Under the pieces are notes generated by a model that saw nothing but the letters and a program-made list of their open reading frames with translations, was not told the DNA's origin and made no database searches. DNA of 64,000 bases from an uncultured Flavobacteriales bacterium (GTDB lineage Bacteria > Bacteroidota > Bacteroidia > Flavobacteriales_D > Sanyastnellaceae). Numbering within the stretch: position 1 is the stretch's first letter; each line of letters starts with the position of its first letter. Positions 1-9,880 of the stretch are shown piece by piece. Both the position numbers and the translations under genes were made by a program. Location of the stretch: assembly GCA_938085425.1 (NCBI GenBank), contig CALKGQ010000028.1:1-64000 (forward strand). Direction: 5' to 3'.

Positions 1-1799
1 GTTTCATACTCGCAAGACCCATCGTCCACAGTGGCGTCAGCATTGTAATTGCAAGCGCCTGCTTGGGTGCATCCGCAAGTCACTGCATTTTGGGAAAATT
101 CTCCCGCCCCATCAAAATCTGTTGTGATGTTGATGTCTGCATTGGGATTTCCAGAAGGGAAGATTTGGTAATTCAATGTCCCGCTGATGCTGCCCGAAGT
201 TGTGATCTGGCCGATCAAGACTTGACCATTTGCATCTGGCAGCCCATTGATAGCAGTTGACAAGACAAACCAGCTCGAACCGAACTCCGAATCAGAAACC
301 AAATCAGTGGCACCATCGGTGGTGAAGAAATCCGTCACATTCATCCCTGGATCCACAAGCAATGGGTCTGCATAGCCTGTGCCCAATGGAGCAGCAGGGC
401 CATCAATGCCAATGGTCGCGTAGGAATCGTCCACAATCTCAGGAAAGGAAACAAACAACGCAGGATTGACTCCTGAAGCATTCCATGTCGAGGACTCTGG
501 ACTGTTGTAGGCTCCTGAAGCCGCTTGGATGGCTAGTGGGAAATTCGAATCGCCGAAAACGGCGGAAACACGATCGGAAGGATCGCTGGCATTCACATAA
601 ATCCTGTAAGTCGTGAAACCTTCCTGCACTGCAGGTGTGGCGCTGACAGTCAATCCATATTGAAAGTCTCCGCAGGAGCAATAATCACAAGAATCATCAT
701 CGTCCGTGGCATCCGCTTGGTAATTGCAGGCAAAAGGGTCTGTGCAACCGCCCACTTCGTCGACATCACAAACTCCATCGTTGTCTGTGTCCAACACAGA
801 TGAATCACAGTCGCAAAAACCCGGCTGGATGAACGTGCAACTTCCATCATTGACATTTGCCGCGGGATCATAGTTGCAGGCGTCGACAGTGTTGCAACCC
901 AAGACCTCGTCGGGGTCACATATTCCATTGCCGTTGTCATCCATCATGCAGTCACCACCGCATACTCCGATCGCGTCGAGTTGGTTGCCGCTGCAATCGC
1001 AATCGCCTTCTGGCACAGGGGCGCAAGACCCGTCATCCAGGGTTGCGGAAGGGTCGAAGTTGCAAGCCGCTTGGTCGGTGCACCCAAGACAGCTCTCCAA
1101 ATCACAAGAACCATCATCTTCTGTGGCCAGTGCATTGTAATTGCATGCCATGGGATCTGTGCACCCAGGGACTGCGATACCCGCTGCGAAGGTGGAGGAT
1201 TTTTGAATTTCATCCGCTCCTACCCCAAGCGGAAAAACTTGGTAATTCAAAACCCCTGTCACTTCGCCTGAGGTTGTGATTTGAAGGACGAGTACTTTTA
1301 GATCGGCATCAGGAAGGCCATTGGTTGCCGTATTCAGGATGTACCATGAAGACCCGGTCAAGGTGTTGCTTACTACAGAAGTGGCACCCTCCGTGAGGAA
1401 GTAAGGGCTCAATTGTTGGGCTGCATCTTCCACCAAGGATGGATCTGCAGCTCCTTCAACAAGTGAGGCTGGCCCGTCAAGCCCAATCGTTGCATATGAG
1501 TCGTCCACCAATTCTGGGAAGGATACAAAAAAGGCTGGGTTGACGCCAGCCGCACTCCAGCCTGAGTTAAATGCACTGTTGAACGCACCGTCCGGTGTGG
1601 AAATCTCTAGCGGAGATTGATCGTTGCCAAACACGGCGCTCATTCGGTCTGTCGCATCCTCCATGTTCACATAGAACCTGTAAGTCGTCAAACCCTCTTG
1701 TGTCGATGGAGAAGCCTCAACTGAGAGTTCATATTGCTGGGCAGTGCCCGAAATTTGGACCCCCATCAAAAGGGCCGCACAAAACGTAAGGTGTTTCAT
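1..1799 (-). CDS. Secreted repeat protein with GCTDxxACNYN modules (C-terminus cut by window edge)
   Basis: Reading leftward from an ATG at 1799, the frame stays open to base 1 (599 codons), so the gene continues outside the window. The N-terminus (MKHLTFCAALLMGVQISGTAQ) is a signal peptide of about 20 residues. A domain of about 190 residues follows (roughly 1736 to 1170), containing TTYRFYVN, VNPAFFVSFPELVDDSYATIG and LNYQVFPLG. Next come four Cys-rich GCTDxxACNYN..A..DDGSC units, a second copy of the large domain (662 to 85) and a fifth unit. The repeats are typical of secreted proteins of marine Bacteroidota, where they commonly sit before T9SS tails. The tail here is not visible. Function unknown; probably surface or extracellular. 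It is divergent from the giant gene at 2015. Confidence 0.85.
   Translation of the reverse strand, partial: MKHLTFCAALLMGVQISGTAQQYELSVEASPSTQEGLTTYRFYVNMEDATDRMSAVFGNDQSPLEISTPDGAFNSAFNSGWSAAGVNPAFFVSFPELVDDSYATIGLDGPASLVEGAADPSLVEDAAQQLSPYFLTEGATSVVSNTLTGSSWYILNTATNGLPDADLKVLVLQITTSGEVTGVLNYQVFPLGVGADEIQKSSTFAAGIAVPGCTDPMACNYNALATEDDGSCDLESCLGCTDQAACNFDPSATLDDGSCAPVPEGDCDCSGNQLDAIGVCGGDCMMDDNGNGICDPDEVLGCNTVDACNYDPAANVNDGSCTFIQPGFCDCDSSVLDTDNDGVCDVDEVGGCTDPFACNYQADATDDDDSCDYCSCGDFQYGLTVSATPAVQEGFTTYRIYVNASDPSDRVSAVFGDSNFPLAIQAASGAYNSPESSTWNASGVNPALFVSFPEIVDDSYATIGIDGPAAPLGTGYADPLLVDPGMNVTDFFTTDGATDLVSDSEFGSSWFVLSTAINGLPDANGQVLIGQITTSGSISGTLNYQIFPSGNPNADINITTDFDGAGEFSQNAVTCGCTQAGACNYNADATVDDGSCEYE
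12..74 (-). repeat. GCTDxxACNYN Cys-rich unit 5
   Basis: Fifth unit in the truncated gene, reading GCTQAGACNYNADATVDDGSC. It follows the second copy of the large domain. Four cysteine-flanked relatives lie at 687-749, 837-899, 1023-1085 and 1104-1166. Confidence 0.8.
85..1736 (-). repeat. Tandem duplication of a ~190-residue secreted domain
   Basis: Copy 1 runs from about 1736 to 1170 and copy 2 from about 662 to 85. They share TTYR.YVN, AVFG, VNPA.FVSFPE.VDDSYATIG and GLPDA. The Cys-rich cluster separates them, so the gene is built from alternating large-domain and Cys-rich blocks. Confidence 0.75.
687..1166 (-). repeat. Cluster of four GCTDxxACNYN Cys-rich units
   Basis: Units at 1104-1166, 1023-1085, 837-899 and 687-749, each 21 codons long, start with GC(T/N) and end with DGSC or DDSC. 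Between units 2 and 3 and between units 3 and 4 lie short Asp-rich linkers (DCDCSGNQLD and CDCDSSVLDTDNDGVCD) that resemble calcium-binding thrombospondin type 3 linkers. Confidence 0.8.
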
Positions 1800-1829
1800 G
1801 TTTGAAGTGTTTGTTGAATGATTTGGAGT

Positions 1830-1858
1830 CGAAGTTAGGACGGTCCATGGTGGCCAAA
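1830..1858 (-). promoter_or_regulatory. Candidate Bacteroidetes promoter for the gene starting at 1799
   Basis: On the minus strand TTTG (1858-1855) is followed after 17 nt by TAACTTCG (1837-1830). This differs at one base from the TAnnTTTG -7 consensus. The motif would leave a leader of about 25 nt before the ATG at 1799. Confidence 0.4.
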
Positions 1859-2014
1859 GGAGATCCCTATGGAAGGAATCAACAGGGGAGCCTTGAAAAG
1901 CCTCACAGATGCTGCCGCACTTTTTCTCCACGAATCGCTTGAAGTTCTTGGTGTCCCCAAAGCCTTGCTTGACCTCTCCTCCGTAACTTGCTCGATTGAA
2001 GATTCCCTACTTGC

Positions 2015-5000
2015 ATGAACTCACGATTCACCTGCCTCCCCAGTCCCACAAGTGCAAGCCTGCTTGCCTCTTGTTTGGGCCTTTTCGTTGCCTTCTTTAC
2101 AGGAGCTCCTGTCTTCGCTTCCGACTCGGGCAACCCATCGGTCGAAGAGGCTGGTTTGCCTGCGACCGATTTGGTGGTGGACAACCTTGCACCATGTGTC
2201 GGTGTTGTTGTGACCATTGATGTGCAGACGCCAGATTTCCCTGGTGTCACGCCGGCAGATGTCCCTTGGGAAGTCTTGTTTCAAAACAGCCCCGCAGAAG
2301 TTGGCATCCACTTCGAACTTGTTGCTTCCGCTGAGACCGGCTCCGGCCTTGAAGACTGGAACGAGTCCTTGACATTGCAATTCATCCCACTCGTCCAAGG
2401 CTGCTTCGAGGTGGGCATTGGCCAAAGTGCTGAGCCTGGAACAAGTCCAGGGATTTTTTGGGACCCAACTTCGCAAGAGGTCGTCAAAGTGCTGATCAAA
2501 GCTTTTGACGCACCAACAACCCCAGTGATTGACGGCTTCGACAGCAGCGTTCTTTGCGAGGGAGGTTCGGTCGGCGCTGTGGCTTCGGCCTTCACAGAGG
2601 GCGCCTCTAATTTGGACTTGTCGTATGCATTTGTCGAGAACCTCGCTGACGGAACCACAAATGTCCTGACCCAAAACACGACGACCGATCTGTCATTGGA
2701 ATGCAACGGCCCAAGCGCAACGATTGGGTTTGGGTCCGGCCCACTGGCCACCGGAAGCTACACGTACACTGCCACCGCTGCAAATGCTTGTGGCAGCATG
2801 GAGGCCGTGCGCACCGTCGAAATCGTGGCCACCCCAGACTTTGGGTTGACCACGCCCTCTGCCTGTGACTCCGATGCAAGCGTTGTCGTGAGCAGCGACT
2901 TGACCCTTTCCGATTACACCATGTCGAATGGCGTGGAGCCCACCGCCACTTCTGTTTGGTCCGGAGGGGCACTGTCGGAAGACCTGGCGGGCGCGACATT
3001 CCCGACGCCGTTGGATGGAGACCCATTTGAACAGACCGTTGTTTTGACCTATGCCTTTGGCGGCGACTTGGCCCAATGTCAAGGCGAAGCCAATGTCACC
3101 CAGGTGGTGCACAGCCCCCAGTCCATCCTCTTGGATGCAATTGTCAATGGCACAGCCTGGGATGGGAACCCCGTTTGTGAAGGGAGCGAAGTCGTCCTGA
3201 TGCCTTCCCCGTCCCCCAGCGGGCCTGCAAGCACTTTTGCCTTTCTCGACGTCATGCCGAGCCCCAATGACATCAGCCTGGACGGCTCCACCTACACCTG
3301 GGAAAGTGTTTCTTCCAACGTAGAAGTCACGCTTGAGCAAACCACGACGTTTGTCGACGGAAAGGTGTGTGTGAATGAAGCGTCCTTTGACATTCCTGTG
3401 GCACAGCGTCCCGTCTTGACTTGGATTGCAAGCAGCGACATTGTCTGCGAAGGGATCGATGCGTCGCTTGAGGCGGAACTGGACGCGGAAGCCGCAACCG
3501 ATGTGACATGGACGGTGGATGGTGTTGAGGAAGGAACCATCGCTTTGGGTGCAAACGACATTTTGGTGGACATCGAATTGCCTGGAAACTTGTTCGTTGG
3601 GGATGGGACCAGCCTTGTGAGCATCTCCGCTGTGGACGACAACGGTTGCACCTCAATAGCCCTTGCCAATGAAGGCGTGGTGGAACATGTGGCCACCCCC
3701 GATGTCGATGCTAGTGCCGCTGGTTTTCCAGTGGTGTGTTCGGGGGACGACGTCCAGCCCATCAACGTCCCGCTTGACTTGGATGCTCAGTACGCTTGGT
3801 CATTCAATGGCACGCCACTGATGGACCCAGACAACCCCTCTCCCACCTTCGAGGACATCCAATGTGGGGACTTTGTAGAGCTGCAATTGGAGGAAACCAC
3901 CCTTGTGGATGGCGTCCCCCTCGTTTGCTCCTCCCAAACCTACGACCTTGGACTCGAGGTGATCCCAACGCCAGATTTGTCGCTGTCCAGCCCAGAAGTT
4001 CTGTGCGAAGGTTTGGACCTTTCTTTCGAAGTTCAGAATGGCAACACCGGAACAACTTGCGCCAGCCACTCCACCGATTTGGATTGTACGGTGTCCCTTG
4101 ATGGTACTGTAATCAACGAAAGCACAAGTTCCAACATTGACTTGAATGCGGTGGGGAGTGGAGAGCTTTTGTTCGAAGTGGAGGCCACCTCCACCGATGG
4201 CAGCACCTTTTGCCTAGCAACGTTGATGGAAGATGTGACCGTCTTTGGCAACCCTCAGCTCGGTCCATTGGACATTTCCGAAGGCGGTTTTTGCGCCGAC
4301 GAATCCCTCCTCGTCTCGGCGGTCGTCAACTCCGACCCAAACGGTGGTTTGACATATGGCTGGACCGTTGTTGACGAGCCCACCGCATTTGATTTGATCC
4401 CGGCATCGGCGGGTGAAGCGAACCTTGAGCGATTGGCAGGCTTTGACACTGAGGACGGCGAAATTGGCCTTTTGGTCACGGACAATGAAGGTTGCACGGC
4501 AACATCATCTGCCGCGTTTGACGTCTGGGAATTGCCTGAATTGCCGTCCAGTATTGACTGGTCAGCCACCAACATTTGCTCGGGTGAAGTGGTTGAGTTT
4601 GATCTCAATGAAGCCCCCTTTGTGGACAGCGATTTTTCCCTGACGGACTTGAACATCACGTGGACTGTGCAGGCGGACGACGGGACAAGCTTCGTGGTGA
4701 CGGAAGACGCAGCCGGTTTTGGCCACAGCGTGCAGGGACTGGAGGTGCCTGACGCTCCTTGGACCGCATCCCCCAATGTGATGACGGTTTCTTGGCAGGG
4801 AACCTTAGACGATTCGAGATGCACCAGCGAAGTCGCGTTTGACGACCAAGTGGTGGTGCACCCCAATCCAGAAGCGAGCTTGACCAGCGACAACGCTTTG
4901 TGTTCAGGCACACCTTGGATGGGGTCAATCTCAGGGGTCTATGGCCTTGAGAATTCTGTTACTCAGGCCGAAGCAAGTTCTGATGGATTGACCAATTGGG

Positions 5001-8000
5001 CGGTCAGTTGGGCTGATTTTGACCCGAACGCCTCAGGAGCTGTGACCTTCCCCTTAACGGCCCTGGCCGAATTTGATACGGGGGAAGCCGGTCCCTTGGT
5101 GTGCACGTCGCCGTTCGATTTGGAGCTCGTTGTCTTGGACAATCCCGAACCAGCATTCGACAGCAACTCGGACAACAGTTTTTGTTCCGGAAGCAGTTTC
5201 CTTTTGAACGTGAGCAGCACTTCGCCCAATGGCGCACCGACGTACCAATGGAATGCCCCTGATTTTGAACTTGCGCCTGATTTGGACGGGGATTTCAATG
5301 CCGTCACCAACTTGATGTCAGGACCTAGCGAAGGATTGGTAAACGTTGTGGCCACCGATCCTATAGGGTGCGTCGGGGAAGTCTCCATTTTTGTAGATGT
5401 TTTGGACAACCCCACACCTGTGGATGCCGGGTTCTCATCCGAATTGCTGTGCACTGGCGAAGCTCTTTTTCTTGCCATGGATCCACCTGTGCTCGACGCG
5501 GAGAGTGGCGACTTGGCTGATGTGACCTACAGTTGGGAGGTTTCACAGGGCACAACCATCCTTGAGACCCTGACCGATTCTGACGAAAATGCCCCTTGGA
5601 GCGTGCCCGTCAGCCCTGTTGGCCCTGTGCCAGAAGCGTGGAGCTTGACGCCCACTACGGTGGAGCTTCAAGCCGCTTTGACCATCACCGATGGCTCTGG
5701 TTGTTCCACCACCCTTTCGCTTTCGAATCCGGCAACGTTTTTCCCCAACCCCGAGGTGAGCCTGGCCACAGGTTCTGAAAGCCACGTTTGTCAGGGGACC
5801 GACTGGACGGGAGCATTGGTGGGCGCAAGTGAACTGACAGGCTTGTCGGGCATTGTCTTCATTGATGCTCCTGGCAACTTGCAGTGGGAGGTGCCGTGGA
5901 GTGACATCTCGCTCATTGGTCTGGGAAACACCACCTTCCAACTCGATGCGATTGCGGACCATGGTGCTCTTCAGTGCAGCAACACCTATGACCTCGAATT
6001 GGAGGTCGTGGGGAACCCCGAAATCGATGACACTTCCGTCTCAACGACGAGCACTGTGCCCAATGCCATTTGTGAAGGCTCAGTGGCGAACGGCAATCAA
6101 TTGGATGCCACCCTTGTCGGTGGGTCAGGCAATGGTGGTTTGACATGGACTTGGGGCAACTCAGATGGCTCGAACAGCTTCAACATCAACAACTTGGCTT
6201 CCAATGACCCCAATGGACGATTCACAGTGAATTCAGTCACAGACATTGCCGACAATGCAGATTTGGTCCTCACCGTGGTGGACAATCTGGGTTGCATGGA
6301 CATGGCGACGCAAACCGTGGAGATTTTGGAAATCACAGAAGTTGGTGGCATTCTTGCGGTGGCTGAAAATGCCTGCTCGGGTGATGACATCACATTGACC
6401 GTTGATGGCGTCGAGGTGGATGAAAGTTTGAATGAGGCCGATTTGGTGTACACCTGGAATGTTGTTATTCCTGGTGAAGGTTCACAACCCTTGAGCGGGA
6501 CGGGTGCTTCAGTGACGACAACTCCTTCCATCGCCGCGGAATCCACAGCCACGTTCACCGCTCCAGCAGGCCTGCGGGTGAACCTTGCGGTGGACATCGC
6601 AGGCTGTCCCACCCAAGACTCTGTCTTCAACAACGTGGCGCAGATTTACCCTGGGCCAGCTGTCACCGTGTCCAACCCCTACGTCTGCGAAGACCAGTCG
6701 TGGGAAGCCAACTTGATGGGGGCCAATGCGCTGACCGTTGTGGGTACGGGAGGGTTGGCAGATTTGAATTGGCAGGATGCTTCATTGGCCCAAGACAACT
6801 TTGATGTGGTGTGGCCCCAGGACTACATGCTGCTGGCAACTTCACAAACCCAAAACACCCTGGAGTATGAGGCTTTCGCAGAATACAATGGCGTCGGTTT
6901 GGTGTGTTCAACCACGGGGTTTTTTACTCTGGCCAAGCGACTCGCTCCGGCTTTCAATGTACTTGGCTCGGACAACAGTGGCCCAGTGGACGACTTGGTG
7001 CTCTGTCAAGGAGATGATTTGCTGTTGGAAACCGATGCGGGGGTGCCTTACGCCAACATCGATTTGCAGTGGAACCAACAACAGAACATCGGATCAACTT
7101 TCTTGGGGACCGGCGACAATGTTGCCTACGTCGATGTTTCACCTCAGGGACCGTTCAACACGCCCACTTTGGTGGAAGGGTTTGTCGCGGCCAACTACAA
7201 CACCTATACGAACACACCATTGGTCCCTGGATTTGAGTGCATCATTGAGGTGCCTTGGAGCTTCCAAGTGCTTCCAACCCCTGTGGCCAATTGGAGCGTT
7301 GCTTCGGATCACGCCTGCAGCGGCGAAATTGTTCCTGTCGACTTGACCTTGGTGTCGGGTGCTGAAACGCTCAACGGCAATTCCATAGAGTGGGACTGGG
7401 CATTTGAAACGAACACCGTGGATGAGACTTTTCCCACCACCTCCCCTGCCCTTTCTCTGCCTGTCGAAGCTTTGTATGAGTCTGAATTGACCGGCATCTT
7501 TCAACAGGACATGTCCCTTGTCGTGACGGACAGCTATGGATGCGTCTCGGCAACTTCTGAAGCATCGTTCAGCGCATTGGAAACCCCAATTTTGTCTTTG
7601 GATCGGCCGTTGATTTGCACAGGAGACACCCTAGAGTTGACGGCATCAGGAGCCGATGTCTACACTTGGTCTCCTGACACTGCCTTGCTGGATGCCGCCA
7701 TCCCTCCCGCTTTGTTCAACCCTTTCTTCGCGGCAACCGGAGATTTTGTGTCGACGTTCTTGTTTTATGGTCCTCTGGACGGTGAGCCTGCGACCATGAC
7801 GGGTTCGCTATCCCATGCCCTTTCTGATGGCACGGTGGCATTGTGCACGGCGATGCTTGACGTCAATGCCGTGGTGTATGACTTGCCTGTACTGGCACCA
7901 AGTCTCGCGTCGGACCCTGCTCCATTCTGCGAGGACGATGTGGTCACCTTTCTGGACACCAACACAGACAGTGATCCAGCCAACACGGTTTACAGTTTCT

Positions 8001-9880
8001 TCACCAATGCTGGACTCAATCTGGACGATGTTCCCGACAGTGAAACGCCCTTCACCCTGATTCCTGACACCACCATTTTCGAGTGCACCAAAAAGGAGAG
8101 TCACTTCTTGGACGGCTTGTCGGTCCAATGTGAAACTTCGTTCATGGAATTGTTCGAAGTGGTTGCCAACCCCGTCATCGCACTTTCAGGAAACCCTGGT
8201 ATTTGCCAAGACGCCGTGGCCAACTTGGTCTGCGAAGTCAACAATGTCGATTCCAACTTCACCTATGCCTGCGCATGGTTCCCCATCCCAGGAGTCTCTG
8301 TCATTCCAAACGATTCCACCACATTTCTGCTGCAGGCGTACTCAGATGCAGGCGTCACACCAGGGCCATCTGATGCCTTGGTGGTCGATGCCCAAGTGAC
8401 CGACAACAATGGATGTCAGTCGGCCATGGAGTCTTTGGTGGTGGAGGTGCTTGCCACCCCCATTCCCTTCTTTGTGGACTCTCTCTTGGAATCGCACTGC
8501 TCTCCTTCGCAAGATTGCGTGGAACTGTCGTTGGAGAACGTCATGTTGGATCCTGCATTGGACATTCAGTACTTCTTTGACAACGAACCAGCGAGCCCAT
8601 TCAGTGGTTATTGTGCGAATTTTGTCAATCCCACAGCTTGCCCCCGGACAGACTCCACGACTGTCACTGTTCGCTTTGGGCATGAGTTGACGTCAGGAAC
8701 CACGTTGTTCTGCTCGAGCGACTTGGTGGACAGCACCGTTGTGAATCCCACCCATGTGCCCAACTTTGCCTTGACAGTGCCGCAAGCTTGCTACGACGCT
8801 GACCTCGGCAATTGTTTGCCTCTTGTGCATGACTCTTTGGCGTATGACGTTTGCGCCGGAGACAGCCTCTCTTACCGATGGTTCGTGACCCCGCTTGGCG
8901 ATTTGACGCAAAACGATGTCACCGTTCAAGCCGACTCGACGGCATTGGCCTCCATTTGCATGGATTTGCCTGGGGAGATTGAGGTGGTCCTCGAAATTGA
9001 GAATTCTTATGGATGCAGCCAAACCACAGCAAGCGTGCCCTTCATTGTCCGGGATCTGCCCGTACCTGAATTGACTTTCTCACAGGAGAGCATTTGTCTC
9101 CCAACCTCTGTGGCTGTGCTCAATTCCTCCGCCGGGGCCTCGGACTTTTCGATGGCGATTCCCGGGTACCCTGTCTACGAAAACTTCTTGTCGCCCTTGT
9201 CCTTGGACATCGAATTCCCTGGTTATTACAATGCAGAATTCACTGTCTCGAACACACACACCATTGGGCTGCATGATTTGACGTGCACTGTGGACACAGA
9301 ATATGTGGAAGCCTTCGAAGCGCGCACTCCCCCTTCTGCTGGATTCTTGGTGCTCCCAGACACCCTGGTCGAATACGTGAATCCTGTGGTGGAATTCGAA
9401 AACACCTCTGAAGGTCAAATTGAGAACATTTGGTCGTTTGGCAACGGAGAGGGCTCCAGCGAGAACGAACCATCCCTTGAATACGAGGTGCCAGGCTTTT
9501 ACAATGCCCAACTGCTGGTGGTCAATGAATACGGATGCACAGATGTGTTTTCTCAAACCATCGAAGTGTACACCGACCTGTATGTCTATGTCCCCAATGC
9601 CTTCACGCCAGACAACGACGGTTTGAACGATGCGTGGAAGCCTTCCATCCTTGGACAAGATGTCATTGCAACCTACGAGTGTCAGATTTTCAACCGCAGT
9701 GGCCATGTGGTGTTCAGCACCAACGACCCCAACAAAGCTTGGACAGGTGCCAATGAGCCCACCGGAGACGGCCAACACTTTTCAAGTGGAGGCGAAATTT
9801 TCTCATGGAGAATCGCCATCAAGAAAAAAGACGGCGAAGGGGCCAAGGTGTACACGGGCCAAGTCCAAATGGTGAGATGA
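2015..9880 (+). CDS. Giant T9SS-secreted surface protein with >20 PKD/Ig-like domains and CHU_C tail
   Basis: 2621 residues. Residues 1-36 form a signal peptide ending GAPVFA. The body is a chain of about 85-110-residue beta-rich domains, each opening with a C(E/S/T/Q)G(D/S/T) motif and holding Y.W or V.W cores, as in the PKD-like domains of Bacteroidota; I count more than 20 such Cys motifs. Residues from about 2400 hold a PKD domain (NIWSFGNGEGSS). From about 2527 there is a gliding-motility-associated C-terminal domain (YVPNAFTPDNDGLNDAWKP ... IFNRSGHVVF), which marks type B T9SS cargo. Likely role: cell-surface adhesin or filament; ligand unknown. The stop overlaps the next start as ATGA, so it is co-translated with the DUF3078 gene and fabD. 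A three-domain super-repeat occupies the middle. Confidence 0.9.
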   Translation: MNSRFTCLPSPTSASLLASCLGLFVAFFTGAPVFASDSGNPSVEEAGLPATDLVVDNLAPCVGVVVTIDVQTPDFPGVTPADVPWEVLFQNSPAEVGIHFELVASAETGSGLEDWNESLTLQFIPLVQGCFEVGIGQSAEPGTSPGIFWDPTSQEVVKVLIKAFDAPTTPVIDGFDSSVLCEGGSVGAVASAFTEGASNLDLSYAFVENLADGTTNVLTQNTTTDLSLECNGPSATIGFGSGPLATGSYTYTATAANACGSMEAVRTVEIVATPDFGLTTPSACDSDASVVVSSDLTLSDYTMSNGVEPTATSVWSGGALSEDLAGATFPTPLDGDPFEQTVVLTYAFGGDLAQCQGEANVTQVVHSPQSILLDAIVNGTAWDGNPVCEGSEVVLMPSPSPSGPASTFAFLDVMPSPNDISLDGSTYTWESVSSNVEVTLEQTTTFVDGKVCVNEASFDIPVAQRPVLTWIASSDIVCEGIDASLEAELDAEAATDVTWTVDGVEEGTIALGANDILVDIELPGNLFVGDGTSLVSISAVDDNGCTSIALANEGVVEHVATPDVDASAAGFPVVCSGDDVQPINVPLDLDAQYAWSFNGTPLMDPDNPSPTFEDIQCGDFVELQLEETTLVDGVPLVCSSQTYDLGLEVIPTPDLSLSSPEVLCEGLDLSFEVQNGNTGTTCASHSTDLDCTVSLDGTVINESTSSNIDLNAVGSGELLFEVEATSTDGSTFCLATLMEDVTVFGNPQLGPLDISEGGFCADESLLVSAVVNSDPNGGLTYGWTVVDEPTAFDLIPASAGEANLERLAGFDTEDGEIGLLVTDNEGCTATSSAAFDVWELPELPSSIDWSATNICSGEVVEFDLNEAPFVDSDFSLTDLNITWTVQADDGTSFVVTEDAAGFGHSVQGLEVPDAPWTASPNVMTVSWQGTLDDSRCTSEVAFDDQVVVHPNPEASLTSDNALCSGTPWMGSISGVYGLENSVTQAEASSDGLTNWAVSWADFDPNASGAVTFPLTALAEFDTGEAGPLVCTSPFDLELVVLDNPEPAFDSNSDNSFCSGSSFLLNVSSTSPNGAPTYQWNAPDFELAPDLDGDFNAVTNLMSGPSEGLVNVVATDPIGCVGEVSIFVDVLDNPTPVDAGFSSELLCTGEALFLAMDPPVLDAESGDLADVTYSWEVSQGTTILETLTDSDENAPWSVPVSPVGPVPEAWSLTPTTVELQAALTITDGSGCSTTLSLSNPATFFPNPEVSLATGSESHVCQGTDWTGALVGASELTGLSGIVFIDAPGNLQWEVPWSDISLIGLGNTTFQLDAIADHGALQCSNTYDLELEVVGNPEIDDTSVSTTSTVPNAICEGSVANGNQLDATLVGGSGNGGLTWTWGNSDGSNSFNINNLASNDPNGRFTVNSVTDIADNADLVLTVVDNLGCMDMATQTVEILEITEVGGILAVAENACSGDDITLTVDGVEVDESLNEADLVYTWNVVIPGEGSQPLSGTGASVTTTPSIAAESTATFTAPAGLRVNLAVDIAGCPTQDSVFNNVAQIYPGPAVTVSNPYVCEDQSWEANLMGANALTVVGTGGLADLNWQDASLAQDNFDVVWPQDYMLLATSQTQNTLEYEAFAEYNGVGLVCSTTGFFTLAKRLAPAFNVLGSDNSGPVDDLVLCQGDDLLLETDAGVPYANIDLQWNQQQNIGSTFLGTGDNVAYVDVSPQGPFNTPTLVEGFVAANYNTYTNTPLVPGFECIIEVPWSFQVLPTPVANWSVASDHACSGEIVPVDLTLVSGAETLNGNSIEWDWAFETNTVDETFPTTSPALSLPVEALYESELTGIFQQDMSLVVTDSYGCVSATSEASFSALETPILSLDRPLICTGDTLELTASGADVYTWSPDTALLDAAIPPALFNPFFAATGDFVSTFLFYGPLDGEPATMTGSLSHALSDGTVALCTAMLDVNAVVYDLPVLAPSLASDPAPFCEDDVVTFLDTNTDSDPANTVYSFFTNAGLNLDDVPDSETPFTLIPDTTIFECTKKESHFLDGLSVQCETSFMELFEVVANPVIALSGNPGICQDAVANLVCEVNNVDSNFTYACAWFPIPGVSVIPNDSTTFLLQAYSDAGVTPGPSDALVVDAQVTDNNGCQSAMESLVVEVLATPIPFFVDSLLESHCSPSQDCVELSLENVMLDPALDIQYFFDNEPASPFSGYCANFVNPTACPRTDSTTVTVRFGHELTSGTTLFCSSDLVDSTVVNPTHVPNFALTVPQACYDADLGNCLPLVHDSLAYDVCAGDSLSYRWFVTPLGDLTQNDVTVQADSTALASICMDLPGEIEVVLEIENSYGCSQTTASVPFIVRDLPVPELTFSQESICLPTSVAVLNSSAGASDFSMAIPGYPVYENFLSPLSLDIEFPGYYNAEFTVSNTHTIGLHDLTCTVDTEYVEAFEARTPPSAGFLVLPDTLVEYVNPVVEFENTSEGQIENIWSFGNGEGSSENEPSLEYEVPGFYNAQLLVVNEYGCTDVFSQTIEVYTDLYVYVPNAFTPDNDGLNDAWKPSILGQDVIATYECQIFNRSGHVVFSTNDPNKAWTGANEPTGDGQHFSSGGEIFSWRIAIKKKDGEGAKVYTGQVQMVR
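4901..7560 (+). repeat. Three-domain (A-B-C) super-repeat inside the giant surface protein
   Basis: The A domains start at Cys codons 4901 (CSGTPW), 5789 (CQGTDW) and 6686 (CEDQSW), spaced 888 and 897 nt apart. Each A domain has a Trp two residues after the motif core and an LxGA-like segment. B domains begin near 5180, 6065 and 7000. C domains begin near 5445, 6370 and 7310. The first two C domains end in PNPE or PGPA just before the next A domain. The period of about 297 residues equals three Ig-like domains. Confidence 0.65.

Noticed and set aside
1983-1990. TAACTTGC before the giant gene
   Set aside because: It differs from TAnnTTTG at the two 3' bases, and the nearest TTG is 12 or 16 nt upstream, so the evidence is too weak.
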